This document shows positions 20,878-30,205 of a DNA stretch of 64,000 bases, piece after piece (position 1 is the first letter of the stretch; each line of letters begins with the position of its first letter). The stretch is from NCBI RefSeq assembly GCF_001720485.1, contig NZ_CP017114.1, positions 620,001-684,000 on the forward strand. Reading direction: 5' to 3'. This DNA comes from Cobetia marina. Lineage in GTDB: Bacteria; Pseudomonadota; Gammaproteobacteria; Pseudomonadales; Halomonadaceae. The position numbers were made by a program, and so were the translations under genes. The notes under the pieces were generated by a model. It was not told the DNA's origin, did no database searches, and worked only from the letters and a program-made list of their open reading frames with translations.

Positions 20878-22026
20878 TCAGGCGCGCAGCGAGGTCAGGG
20901 CATGCCTGAGCTCGCCGAGCGCGGATTCAATGTCGGCGGCGGTGGTGAAGCGTCCGAAGCTGAAGCGCAGTGACGCCAGCGCCAGTGGACGGGGCACCCC
21001 GATGCCGGTGAGTACGAAGGACGGTTCGACACTGGCGGAATTGCAGGCCGAACCGGTGGAAATCGCGATGCCGCGCAGTGCCATCAGCATCGCCTCACCG
21101 TCCACGCCTTCGAAGGCGAGGTTGAGGATGCCGGGGGCGCTGACGTCTATATCGGTATTGAAATGCACGCCTTCAAGGCCGGATAGTCCGGCGACGAATT
21201 GCTGGCGCAGCGCGATCAGGTGCTGGTGGTCGGCATCGAACTGTTCGGCGCACAGGCGGTAGGCCTCGCCCATGCCGACGATCTGATGGGTGGGCAGGGT
21301 GCCGGAGCGCATGCCGCGCTCATGCCCGCCGCCGTGGATCAGGGCCTCTACCTTGATCTGCGGCTGACGTCGCACGTACAGCGCGCCAACCCCCTTGGGG
21401 CCGTAGGCCTTGTGCGCGGACAGCGACAGCATGTCGATGGGCTGTCGGCTGACATCGAGCTGCACCTTGCCGGGAGCCTGGGCGGCATCGACATGGAAGG
21501 CCGCGCCATGCGAGCGGGCGATATCGCCGAGGGCATCGAGATCATTCAGGCTGCCCAGCTCATTGTTCACTGCCATCAGCGATACCAGGATCGTGTCGGC
21601 GCGCAGAGCGTCACGCAGGCTCTGGGGGCTGATGCGGCCATCCGGCTGCGGTGCGATACGCGTGACCTCGAAGCCCTCGGCTTCCAGCGCACTGGCGGTA
21701 TCCAGAATCGCCTTGTGCTCGATGGTCGAGGTGATCAGGTGACGCCCACGCTCGGCATTGGCGCGCATGTAGCCGGTCAGCGCCAGGTTGTCGGCTTCGG
21801 TGGCACCGCTGGTCCAGACGATCTCGCGCGGGTCGGCGCCGATGGCGTCGGCTACCTGACGACGCGCGCCCTCGACCGCCTGCTCGGCCAGCCAGCCCGG
21901 CATGTGACTGCGCGAGGCCGGGTTGGCGAAGGTGCCGTCCTGCGTCAGGTGACGCATCATCAGCTCGGCGACGCGTGGGTCGACGGGCGTGGTGGCAGCA
22001 TAGTCAAGGTAGATCGGCTGGGGCAT
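20878..22026 (-). CDS. iscS: Cysteine desulfurase, IscS type (short C-terminus)
   Basis: A PLP-dependent enzyme that mobilises sulfur from cysteine for Fe-S clusters, tRNA thiolation and other uses. The PLP Lys is K206 (SLSAHKAYGPKG) and the persulfide Cys is C328 (TGSACNSASVEPS), the same numbers as in E. coli IscS. Length is 382 residues against about 404: it stops shortly after RFSFGRFTTAADIESAL and lacks the tail (SPLWEMYKQG...EWAHH) that contributes to IscU binding. Sited between iscR and iscA, with no iscU in the cluster. Confidence 0.95.
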   Translation of the reverse strand: MPQPIYLDYAATTPVDPRVAELMMRHLTQDGTFANPASRSHMPGWLAEQAVEGARRQVADAIGADPREIVWTSGATEADNLALTGYMRANAERGRHLITSTIEHKAILDTASALEAEGFEVTRIAPQPDGRISPQSLRDALRADTILVSLMAVNNELGSLNDLDALGDIARSHGAAFHVDAAQAPGKVQLDVSRQPIDMLSLSAHKAYGPKGVGALYVRRQPQIKVEALIHGGGHERGMRSGTLPTHQIVGMGEAYRLCAEQFDADHQHLIALRQQFVAGLSGLEGVHFNTDIDVSAPGILNLAFEGVDGEAMLMALRGIAISTGSACNSASVEPSFVLTGIGVPRPLALASLRFSFGRFTTAADIESALGELRHALTSLRA

Positions 22027-22056
22027 GGTGACTTCCTGAAGACATGACGAACGGGT

Positions 22057-22530
22057 TCAGCTGCCGGGCATGACGGTGATCGGTGTCGGCTCGCAGGCCT
22101 TGCGCTGACGACTGGCAATCTGGCGAACCTCCTCACGTGCGACCAGGTCCGCCAGGCTGATGCCATCGAGAAAGCCATGGATCTCATCGGACAGGTCACA
22201 CCACAGATGGTGCGTGAGGCAGGTGTCGCCTGCCTGACAGTCCGAGAGTCCCTGGCAACGGGTGGCATCCACCGATTCATTCACGGCATCGATGATGCGT
22301 GCCACGGAGGTGCTTTCCAGCTCGACGTCCAGCAAGTAGCCACCACCCGGGCCGCGTACGCTCTTGACCAGCCCGGCACGGCGCAGGCGAGCGAACAGCT
22401 GCTCGAGATAGGACAGGGAAATGCCTTGGCGCACGGAGATGTCGGCAAGGCAGGTCGGACCACAACTGGCATGAAGCGCCAGATCGAGCATCGCGGTGAC
22501 GGCGTAGCGTCCCTTGGTGGTCAGGCGCAT
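22057..22530 (-). CDS. iscR: Fe-S cluster regulator IscR (Rrf2 family)
   Basis: A 157-residue Rrf2-type repressor that senses Fe-S status. The N-terminal winged helix includes [18 protein letters not shown] and [10 protein letters not shown]. The [2Fe-2S] ligands are C92, C98, C104 and H107, identical in position to E. coli IscR. It is the first gene of a short iscR-iscS-iscA operon. An IscR-type palindrome adjoining a good sigma70 promoter lies upstream, implying autoregulation. Confidence 0.97.
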   Translation of the reverse strand: MRLTTKGRYAVTAMLDLALHASCGPTCLADISVRQGISLSYLEQLFARLRRAGLVKSVRGPGGGYLLDVELESTSVARIIDAVNESVDATRCQGLSDCQAGDTCLTHHLWCDLSDEIHGFLDGISLADLVAREEVRQIASRQRKACEPTPITVMPGS

Positions 22531-22622
22531 GGCGGAACTCGTGAGCTGGTGGAGCGAATGGCATCGGCGACAGGGCCGCAGTGTCGGCGCCGTCTGCAGG
22601 CAGACGGCGCATCAGACTGTCC

Positions 22623-22651
22623 ATTATGGTGAGACGCGGCGAGGGGGTCAA
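22623..22651 (-). promoter_or_regulatory. Predicted sigma70 promoter of the iscR operon
   Basis: On the minus strand TTGACC and CATAAT are separated by exactly 17 bases, about 93 bases before the iscR ATG. The -35 abuts the IscR-type palindrome. No mapped start is available, so this is a prediction. Confidence 0.72.
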
Positions 22652-22676
22652 TCCCGACTGATTTGGTCAACTTTAT
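22650..22676 (-). promoter_or_regulatory. Putative type 1 IscR-binding site
   Basis: The minus strand reads ATAAAGTTGACCAAATCAG followed by TCGGGATT, close to the published type 1 consensus (TTGACY, A/T-rich centre, AGTCGG). It touches the -35 of the iscR promoter and overlaps the stop codon of cysE. Confidence 0.7.
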
Positions 22677-23569
22677 CCGTGCTGGCGCTCGGACTCGCCA
22701 TGACCGGAGGCGCTGGGTGTGGCGTCGGCTTCGCGGGTAACCGGCCGGGCCTGCGGACGCTTGTCCGCGGGCTCACCACCACAGGGCCCCAGCTCATCGA
22801 TCAGCTGCGCGAAATCGGCGTCGTCCAGCTCGGGAAGGTGGCCGGCGCGATAGCTGGCATCCAGCTTGCGCAGCGTGCCGCACATCTGTTCGATCCGCTT
22901 GTCCACCGCATGCATGTGATCGAGCATCGCGTGCATGGAGCGCGCGACCGGGTCGGGCATGTCCTGGCCCATGCCGTAGGCATCGAAGCCGAACTTCTCC
23001 TTCATGGCTTCGCGGCTTTCCGGATCGACGGGCGGCTCCTCCGCCACGTCCGGTTCGGCGCGCTTGACGATCTTGCCGGGAATCCCGACCACGGTGGCAC
23101 CGGCCGGGACTTCGCGTGTGACCACGGCGTTGGAGCCGACCTTGGCCCCGGCGCCGACCGTGAACGGGCCGAGAATCTTGGCGCCGGCCCCGACGATGAC
23201 GCCATCGCCGAGGGTCGGGTGACGCTTGCCGGCATTCCAGGTGGTGCCGCCGAGGGTGACGCCGTGATAGAGGGTCACGTCATCACCGATCAGCGCCGTC
23301 TCGCCGATCACGACGCCCATGCCGTGGTCGATGAAGAAGCGGCGTCCGATGGTGGCACCGGGATGGATCTCGATGCCCGTCAGCCAGCGCATCAGGGTCG
23401 AACCGGTGCGCGCCAGCCACTTGGCGTTGTGACGCCACAACCAATGATTGATGCGATGCGCCAGCAGAGCGTGCAGACCCGGATAGTTGGTCAGGACTTC
23501 AAAGAAATTGCGTGCCGCCGGGTCGCGAGCAAAGACGCTGTTGATGTCTTCACGCAGTCGAGTGAACAT
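22673..23569 (-). CDS. cysE: Serine O-acetyltransferase
   Basis: Makes O-acetyl-L-serine from serine and acetyl-CoA, the first step of cysteine synthesis. The catalytic Asp-His pair is D81-H82 in [14 protein letters not shown]. Left-handed beta-helix hexapeptides follow ([44 protein letters not shown]). At 298 residues it has a short N-terminal helical part and a C-terminal extension of about 100 residues (charged, ending [12 protein letters not shown]) with no known role. GAGGA precedes the ATG. It follows trmJ by nine bases, and its stop overlaps the IscR site; cysteine supply next to a desulfurase is a sensible pairing. Confidence 0.95.
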   Translation of the reverse strand: MFTRLREDINSVFARDPAARNFFEVLTNYPGLHALLAHRINHWLWRHNAKWLARTGSTLMRWLTGIEIHPGATIGRRFFIDHGMGVVIGETALIGDDVTLYHGVTLGGTTWNAGKRHPTLGDGVIVGAGAKILGPFTVGAGAKVGSNAVVTREVPAGATVVGIPGKIVKRAEPDVAEEPPVDPESREAMKEKFGFDAYGMGQDMPDPVARSMHAMLDHMHAVDKRIEQMCGTLRKLDASYRAGHLPELDDADFAQLIDELGPCGGEPADKRPQARPVTREADATPSASGHGESERQHG

Positions 23570-23578
23570 GGCGTGTCC

Positions 23579-24376
23579 TCAAAGAGTGCGGTTTGCCGCG
23601 TCGGTCTGTGCCAGGCGGACCTGCTTGTCGACTGACGAGAGAATCCCGCGCAGGATGTTGATTTCCATGCTGTCGGGGCGGGCGCGCAGGTACAGTCTGC
23701 GCAGGCGTGCCATCAGCTGGCGCGGTTGTTCCGGGTCCAGGAAATCGATGCTGATCAGCGTCTTTTCCAGATGCTCGAACAGGCGCTCGAGGTCTGCGTG
23801 GCTGGCCAACGGACTGTCCCAGTCGATGCCGAATGGCTGGTCATCCTCGGCCCGCGGGGTCTCGCCGGCGGCTTCCTGATCAGCCAGCCATCCCTGGCGG
23901 CACTCGTAGGCCAGCACCTGCACGGCCGCGGCCAGATTCAGCGAGCTGAAGTCCGGATTGGTCGGGATGTGGACGTGACGATGGCAGCGCTGCAGCTCTT
24001 CATTGGAGAGCCCGGAGTCCTCGCGCCCGAACACGATGGCCACGCGGGCCTCCGGCAGGCGGGTCTCATCGGCCAGGGTGGCGCCGAAGGCGCGCGGCGT
24101 GATCATCGGCCATGGCAGATTGCGGGAGCGTGCGCTGCACCCGACCACCAGACTGCAGTCCGCCACGGCCTCTTCCAGCGTCTCATGCACGTGGGCATTG
24201 GCGACCAGAGTATCGGCGCCGGAGGCGCGTGAGGCGGACTCCTGACATTGCACCTGACAGCGCGGCGCGACCAGAGCGAGGTCGGCCAGACCCATGTTGA
24301 GCATGGCGCGGGCTGCACCACCGATGTTGCCGGGATGGCTGGTACCGATCAGGACAATGCGCAGACGTTCAAGCAT
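23579..24376 (-). CDS. trmJ: tRNA (Cm32/Um32) 2'-O-methyltransferase TrmJ
   Basis: A SPOUT-class methyltransferase that modifies position 32 of tRNA anticodon loops. It has 265 residues from the ATG at 24376 (LERLRIVLIGTSHPGNIGGAARAM) with GGAAG upstream. The open frame continues far upstream, but without homology. Motifs: NPGNIG-like HPGNIGGAARAMLNMG, VAIVFGREDSGLSNEEL and IPTNPDFSSLNLAAAVQVLAYE. A C-terminal helical extension follows. Co-transcribed with cysE, and often adjacent to suhB and isc genes in gammaproteobacteria, as here. Confidence 0.96.
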   Translation of the reverse strand: MLERLRIVLIGTSHPGNIGGAARAMLNMGLADLALVAPRCQVQCQESASRASGADTLVANAHVHETLEEAVADCSLVVGCSARSRNLPWPMITPRAFGATLADETRLPEARVAIVFGREDSGLSNEELQRCHRHVHIPTNPDFSSLNLAAAVQVLAYECRQGWLADQEAAGETPRAEDDQPFGIDWDSPLASHADLERLFEHLEKTLISIDFLDPEQPRQLMARLRRLYLRARPDSMEINILRGILSSVDKQVRLAQTDAANRTL

Positions 24377-24730
24377 GAGGACTTCCAGAATAGCGATTGA
24401 AGGGCGGGGCAATCGACGCGGCCCGGACACCGGGCAGGGCGGGACGTGCGTCAGGACCCGATATCCTAGCATGAAGCCGGCGCGGGGAGCAGTCAGGCGC
24501 TGACCGATCAGGCCGGCTCTCTTCGCCGAAGGTCGGGGATGGCGATGGCAGCCGGGCGTCGCATCTGCTAGACTTCGCCGTCCTGTTGTAGCGTATTCGC
24601 TCTCCTGCATTGCCGACCCTCGTGTCCGGCAGGTGCCATGAGCGTGGCCGTTGCACCCGCTGGCAGATTCCCGGGCCAGCTGCGTTACACACCGTTCTTT
24701 AACAGCTTCCGACTCGTCAAGGCCTTGATC
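24377..24730. other. Divergent promoter region of trmJ and suhB
   Basis: No gene is supported. The region separates divergent trmJ and suhB and must hold both promoters, but no convincing -35/-10 pair was identified. Confidence 0.55.
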
Positions 24731-25525
24731 ATGCATCCGATGGTCCAATTTGCGCTGCGTGCTGCACGCGGCGCCGCAGAGCAGTTCGTCCGTGTTCGTG
24801 AACGTATCGAAGTCGCGCGCAACGACAACGATCTCGATACCTTCATCGCTGACACCGCACGCCGCGCCGAAGCGCACATCGTGCGTCAGCTGGAACGCGG
24901 CTATCCGCAGCACGGCCTCTCCGGCCGTTACACCGACCATCGTGATGGCGAAGGCCAGGGCGCTGACTACCACTGGCGCATCGAGCCGGTGCACGGGTAT
25001 TCCAACCTGGCATCCGCCTCTTCCGGCTTCGCGCTATCCGTGGTCTGCCTGTTCAAGGGGCGTGCCGAGCACGCCGTGGTCATCGCGCCGTTCACCGACG
25101 AAGAGTACATCGTCAGCCGTGGTCGTGGCGCCCAGCATTCCGGTCACCGTATCCGCGTGACCAATGCCACCTCCATCGAAGGTGCGCGTCTGGCGATGGG
25201 TCTGCCGGAAAGCTGGCAGCGTCCGCGTCACCTGGCCACCTACCTGTCCATCGTCCAGCAGGTCGGCCCGCAGCTCGATACCCTGCGTGCCAATGGCTGT
25301 GCACTGCTGGATGTGCTCGAACTGGCCGCCGGCCGTGTCGATGCCGTCTACGTGCTGGGTCTGGAAGCCGGTGACAGCGAGATCGTCAGCCTGTTCCTGA
25401 AGGAATGTGGCGCACTGGCCGGCAGCGCCGATGGTACGCCGGTTGTCGTGGCGGAAGGCACGCTGATGGCCGCGGGTGCCCGCCTGTACAAGGCGCTGGC
25501 GCAGACCATGCAGCCGCACCTGTAA
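24731..25525 (+). CDS. suhB: SuhB-like inositol monophosphatase-family protein, probably non-catalytic
   Basis: A 264-residue homologue of SuhB. The start MHPMVQFALRAAR matches SuhB's N-terminus, with AAGG upstream; an in-frame ATG at 24638 would add 31 unrelated residues. Family landmarks remain: YPQH, HWRIEP, VSRGRGAQ, LDVLELAAGRVDAVYVLGLE. The Mg2+ ligands are replaced: the E-E-S motif after YPQH reads GRYT, DPxDGTTNF reads EPVHGYSNL, and RPWDFAAG reads EAGDSEIV. Phosphatase activity is therefore unlikely. E. coli SuhB also acts in rRNA antitermination with NusA independently of catalysis, and that role may be what is kept here; this is inference. Neighbours (trmJ, secDF) match the usual suhB locus. 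Confidence 0.88.
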   Translation: MHPMVQFALRAARGAAEQFVRVRERIEVARNDNDLDTFIADTARRAEAHIVRQLERGYPQHGLSGRYTDHRDGEGQGADYHWRIEPVHGYSNLASASSGFALSVVCLFKGRAEHAVVIAPFTDEEYIVSRGRGAQHSGHRIRVTNATSIEGARLAMGLPESWQRPRHLATYLSIVQQVGPQLDTLRANGCALLDVLELAAGRVDAVYVLGLEAGDSEIVSLFLKECGALAGSADGTPVVVAEGTLMAAGARLYKALAQTMQPHL

Positions 25526-25573
25526 GATGCCGTGATTCGCAGTCCTGCCAGCCGCAGGGTGACGCGGAGAACG

Positions 25574-25609
25574 AAAAAAACCCCACCTCATGCGAGGTGG
25601 GGTTTTTTT
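25574..25609. terminator. Bidirectional terminator between suhB and secF
   Basis: A 16-bp stem with seven A's on one side and seven T's on the other (AAAAAAACCCCACCTC / complement) around a 4-base loop. It is a textbook intrinsic terminator on both strands for the convergent genes. Confidence 0.93.
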
Positions 25610-25647
25610 GTGCCTGGCGATCCGTGCCGGGCTGTCGAGCGAGGCGC

Positions 25648-26553
25648 TTACGGCGCGCCGTCCTCGAACTGCTCCTTGGGCGGGGGAATCAGATCCACGC
25701 GCTTCAGGCCGACCACCAGCAACAGCGCCGCTGCCACGTAGATGGACGAGAAGGTCCCCGCGACCACGCCGATGATCAGCGCGATGGCGAAGTTGTGGAT
25801 CATGTCGCCGCCCAGGAAGAACAGCGCCAGCAGCACCAGCAAGGTGGTGCCGGAGGTGGACAGCGTGCGTGACAGCGTCGCGTTGATCGCGTCATTGAAG
25901 ATCGACGGCATGTCATCGGTACGCGATTTGCGAATGTTCTCGCGAATGCGGTCGTAGACGATGATGGTGTCGTTCAATGAGTAGCCGATCACGGCCAGCA
26001 CCGCGGCCAGTACCGTCAGGTCGAAGTCGAGTCCGAACAGGGCGAAGATGCCCAGCAGGATGATGACGTCGTGACCCAGCGAGATGAGGGCGCCGAGGGC
26101 GAACTTGTACTGGAAGCGGAAGGCCACGTAGACCATCACCACGGCCAGGGCGAGCAGCATGCCGAGACCGGACTGGTCACGCAGCTGATCACCGACCTGA
26201 GCACCGACGAACTCGGCACGGATCAGGTTGACGCTATCGCCGGTGGCCTGCAGGTGCGCCACGATGTCATTGCCGATGCCGGCCTCGAAGCTCTGCTGCA
26301 GACGCACCAGAATCTCGTTGCTGGCACCGAAGGTCTGGACCGAGACGTCCTTGTAGCCGGCGGCTTCCAGTGTCTGGCGTACGCTGTCCAGCGCCGGCGC
26401 CGCCTGGTATTGCACTTCCACCAGGGTGCCGCCGGTAAAGTCGAGGCCCAGGTTCAGGCCGTGAATCACAAGGGCGCCAATGGCCACGATCGTCAGCACG
26501 ATGGAGACGATGAAGGCCGCGCGCCGCTTGCTCATGAAGTCAAACTGTCGCAT
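25648..26553 (-). CDS. secF: Protein translocase subunit SecF
   Basis: A 301-residue RND-type membrane protein that, with SecD, uses the proton motive force to help pull proteins across the SecYEG channel. An N-terminal span (FIVSIVLTIVAIGALVI) is followed by GLNLGLDFTGGTLVEV, a periplasmic domain and five more spans, with VIGYSLNDTIIVYDRIREN and the TLSTSGTTLLVLLALFFLGG segment. The ATG at 26553 is preferred to a GTG one codon upstream; GAGGGG lies eight bases before it. It begins 12 bases after secD. Confidence 0.97.
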   Translation of the reverse strand: MRQFDFMSKRRAAFIVSIVLTIVAIGALVIHGLNLGLDFTGGTLVEVQYQAAPALDSVRQTLEAAGYKDVSVQTFGASNEILVRLQQSFEAGIGNDIVAHLQATGDSVNLIRAEFVGAQVGDQLRDQSGLGMLLALAVVMVYVAFRFQYKFALGALISLGHDVIILLGIFALFGLDFDLTVLAAVLAVIGYSLNDTIIVYDRIRENIRKSRTDDMPSIFNDAINATLSRTLSTSGTTLLVLLALFFLGGDMIHNFAIALIIGVVAGTFSSIYVAAALLLVVGLKRVDLIPPPKEQFEDGAP

Positions 26554-26565
26554 CACGATGGCCCC

Positions 26566-28416
26566 TCAGATCCAGAGTTTCTTGAGTGTCTTGCCGCCAA
26601 TGGCAAGATTGATGATGCCGCGCGAGACCATGATCGCCGTGAACATTGACGTCAGGATGCCGATGGACAGCGTGACCGCGAAGCCCTTGACCGGGCCACT
26701 GCCGATGGAGAACAGGATCACCGCGACCAGCAGGGTGGTGATGTTCGCATCGACGATGGAGGTGAAGGCGCGTTCGAAGCCGGTATGCACGGCCTGGTGC
26801 AGCGGCATCTTGGAGCGCATTTCCTCGCGGATACGCTCGAAGATCAGCACGTTGGCATCCACCGCCATGCCCAGCGTCAGCACGATACCGGCAATGCCCG
26901 GCAGGGTCAGGGTAGCGCCCAGCATCGACATCGCGGCGATCAGGATCGCCAGGTTGGCGGTCAGGGCCACGTTGGCGACGACACCGAAGGCCTTGTAGCG
27001 GGCCAGCATGAACAGCACGACCAGCAGCAGGCCCAGCTCGACGGACAGGATGCCGCGCGAGATGTTCTCGGCACCCAGGCTCGGACCGATGGTGCGTTCC
27101 TGCACGAAGTAGATCGGCGCGGCCAGCGAGCCGGAACGCAGCAGCAGCGACAGCTCCTTCGCCTCGGTCGGGGAATCCAGACCGGTGATGCGGAAGCTGT
27201 TGCCCAGCGCGCTCTGGATGGTCGCCAGACTGATCAGGCCCTTCTCGGTGTAGGGGATGCGCTTCTCGACTTCCTCGCCATCCTCCATCACGGTGCGCGT
27301 GCGGGTCTTGTGCTCGATGAACAGCACCGCCATGTTGCGGCCGATGGCAGCACGCGTGACGCGGTTCATGATCGAGCCACCGGTGCCATCCAGGTTGATG
27401 TTGACCTGCGGACGGCCACTTTCATCGAAGCTGGTGCTGGCGCTGGAGACACTGTCACCGCTGATGATCACGTCCTTCATGATGTTGGCGGTGCGCCCCG
27501 GCTGGTTGCGGAAGGCGAAGGTTTCCATCTCGCTGGAGGGCGTGTCGCTGGCCGCTTCGAGACGGAACTCGAGGTTGGCGGTGGCACCCAGTACGCGCTT
27601 GGCAGCGGCCGTGTCCTGCACGCCCGGCAGCTCGACCACGATGCGGTTCGGGCCCTGACGCTGCACCAGCGGCTCGGAGACGCCCAGCTCGTTGACGCGA
27701 TTGCGGATCGTGGTCAGGTTCTGATTGACCGCGTAATCCTGAATCTCCTTGATGGCGGCGGTCGTCAGAGTGAGATCCAGTACGGCCCCACGATCGACAT
27801 CGCGCTCATCGTATTCGAAGTTCTGGAAGTCGCGCGAGACCAGTGAACGTGCCTTCGAGCGGTCTTCGTCGTCGGAGAAGGTCAGGCTCAGCGTGCCATC
27901 GTTGACCTCACTGCCGCGGTAGCGGATACGCTCCTCGCGCAGGGTTTCCTTGATGGCGCTGGCGTTGACTTCCAGGCGTTGCTTGACCGCGGCGTCCATG
28001 TCGACTTCCAGCTGGAAGTGGACCCCGCCGCGCAGATCAAGCCCCAGCTTCATCGGCGAGGCGCCGAGACTGGAAAGCCACGACGGCGTGGCATCAGCCA
28101 GATTCAGCGCGACGATGGCGTCATCGCCAAGGGTGTCGCTGATCAGTTCCTTGGCACGCAGCTGCTGGTCGTTGCTGGTGAGGCGAATCAGGCCGGTGGA
28201 ACCATTGAGTTCCTCGGATTTGGGTGTGATGCCGGCGTTTTCGAGGGCGCTGGTGGCGCGATCGAGATCTTGCTGGTCGATGGCATCGGCGCCGCTGGCG
28301 GCACTGATCTGCACGGCCGGGTCTTCGGGGTAGAGATTCGGCAATGCGTAGATCACGCCGACGGCAAGTACCAGGCAGATCACCAGGTACTTCCAAAGCG
28401 GATAGCGGTTGAGCAT
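26566..28416 (-). CDS. secD: Protein translocase subunit SecD
   Basis: A 616-residue partner of SecF. It begins MLNRYPLWKYLVICLVLAVGVIYALPNLYPEDPAVQI (first span), with GLDLRGGVHFQLEVD, periplasmic P1 domain repeats, VVELPGVQDT, and the membrane half with LGAENISRGILSVELGL, VLTLGMAVDANVLIFERIREE and ITTLLVAVILFSIGSGPVKGFAVTLSIGI. The ATG at 28416 is chosen over 28455 because the extra 13 residues have no counterpart in homologues. Operon yajC-secD-secF. Confidence 0.97.
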   Translation of the reverse strand: MLNRYPLWKYLVICLVLAVGVIYALPNLYPEDPAVQISAASGADAIDQQDLDRATSALENAGITPKSEELNGSTGLIRLTSNDQQLRAKELISDTLGDDAIVALNLADATPSWLSSLGASPMKLGLDLRGGVHFQLEVDMDAAVKQRLEVNASAIKETLREERIRYRGSEVNDGTLSLTFSDDEDRSKARSLVSRDFQNFEYDERDVDRGAVLDLTLTTAAIKEIQDYAVNQNLTTIRNRVNELGVSEPLVQRQGPNRIVVELPGVQDTAAAKRVLGATANLEFRLEAASDTPSSEMETFAFRNQPGRTANIMKDVIISGDSVSSASTSFDESGRPQVNINLDGTGGSIMNRVTRAAIGRNMAVLFIEHKTRTRTVMEDGEEVEKRIPYTEKGLISLATIQSALGNSFRITGLDSPTEAKELSLLLRSGSLAAPIYFVQERTIGPSLGAENISRGILSVELGLLLVVLFMLARYKAFGVVANVALTANLAILIAAMSMLGATLTLPGIAGIVLTLGMAVDANVLIFERIREEMRSKMPLHQAVHTGFERAFTSIVDANITTLLVAVILFSIGSGPVKGFAVTLSIGILTSMFTAIMVSRGIINLAIGGKTLKKLWI

Positions 28417-28489
28417 GGCAGCCCTGTCCTTGGTGGAGCGGGAGAGAAATAGCATGCTGCCGGCACAGGGGCCGGCAGCAGGAGGGAGA

Positions 28490-28825
28490 TCAGATGGACT
28501 TGATGGTGCCCTTCGGCAGGACCGCAGCCACGGCGGACTTCTGCACGTTGACTTCGTTGCCTTCGTTCAGCTCCATGGTGATGAACTGCTCGCTGACCTT
28601 GGTGATGCGGCCGACCAGGCCACCACCGATGACGATCTCGTCACCCTTGGCCAGGTTGCTGATCAGGTTCTTGTGTTCCTTGGCGCGCTTGGACTGCGGA
28701 CGCCAGAGCAGGAAATAGAAAATGACCACGAAGCCGACCAGCATGACGATCTGGCCGATGGCGCCGCCGCCGGCGACAGCCGCTTCGGCTTCCGCGTGTG
28801 CGGCAGGAATCAGGAATTCCAGCAT
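28490..28825 (-). CDS. yajC: Preprotein translocase subunit YajC
   Basis: A 111-residue membrane protein of the SecDF-YajC complex. One span (IGQIVMLVGFVVIFYFLLWRP) is followed by the conserved RPQSKRAKEHKNLISNLAKGDEI and a small beta domain (VGRITKVSEQFITMELNEG). GGAGA precedes the ATG. It lies between tgt and secD in the standard order. Confidence 0.96.
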   Translation of the reverse strand: MLEFLIPAAHAEAEAAVAGGGAIGQIVMLVGFVVIFYFLLWRPQSKRAKEHKNLISNLAKGDEIVIGGGLVGRITKVSEQFITMELNEGNEVNVQKSAVAAVLPKGTIKSI

Positions 28826-28915
28826 GTGTATCTCCAGAGGTTACGAGTGAACTGTTGTTATGCAATGAGCGTGATTCGAGCGCTGCTTCACGCCTGTCTC
28901 GAGTCAGATACCAAG

Positions 28916-28944
28916 GCGACCGGAGCGGGTTGCTCTCCGGTCGC
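28916..28944 (-). terminator. Intercistronic hairpin between tgt and yajC
   Basis: A 10-bp stem (GCGACCGGAG / CTCCGGTCGC) with a 9-base loop lies 12 bases past the tgt stop, without a T run. It may lower read-through into yajC-secDF or stabilise mRNA. Confidence 0.5.
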
Positions 28945-28956
28945 GCTTCGATTCGA

Positions 28957-30141
<1,185 letters not shown>

Positions 30142-30149
30142 CTAGCGTA

Positions 30150-30182
30150 AGCCACGTCGTGTTAACTGCGCATGACGTGGCT
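30150..30182 (-). terminator. Intercistronic hairpin between queA and tgt
   Basis: A 9-bp stem (AGCCACGTC / GACGTGGCT) with a 15-base loop lies 23 bases past the queA stop. No T run follows, so it may be a processing or attenuation element rather than a terminator. Confidence 0.45.
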
Positions 30183-30205
30183 CATGTGATGAGGTATCGC
30201 TCGGG

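Noticed and set aside
24377-24994. N-terminal extension of TrmJ by about 206 residues
   Set aside because: The added sequence overlaps suhB on the other strand and has no homology. The ATG at 24376 has a ribosome site and the family's N-terminal motif.
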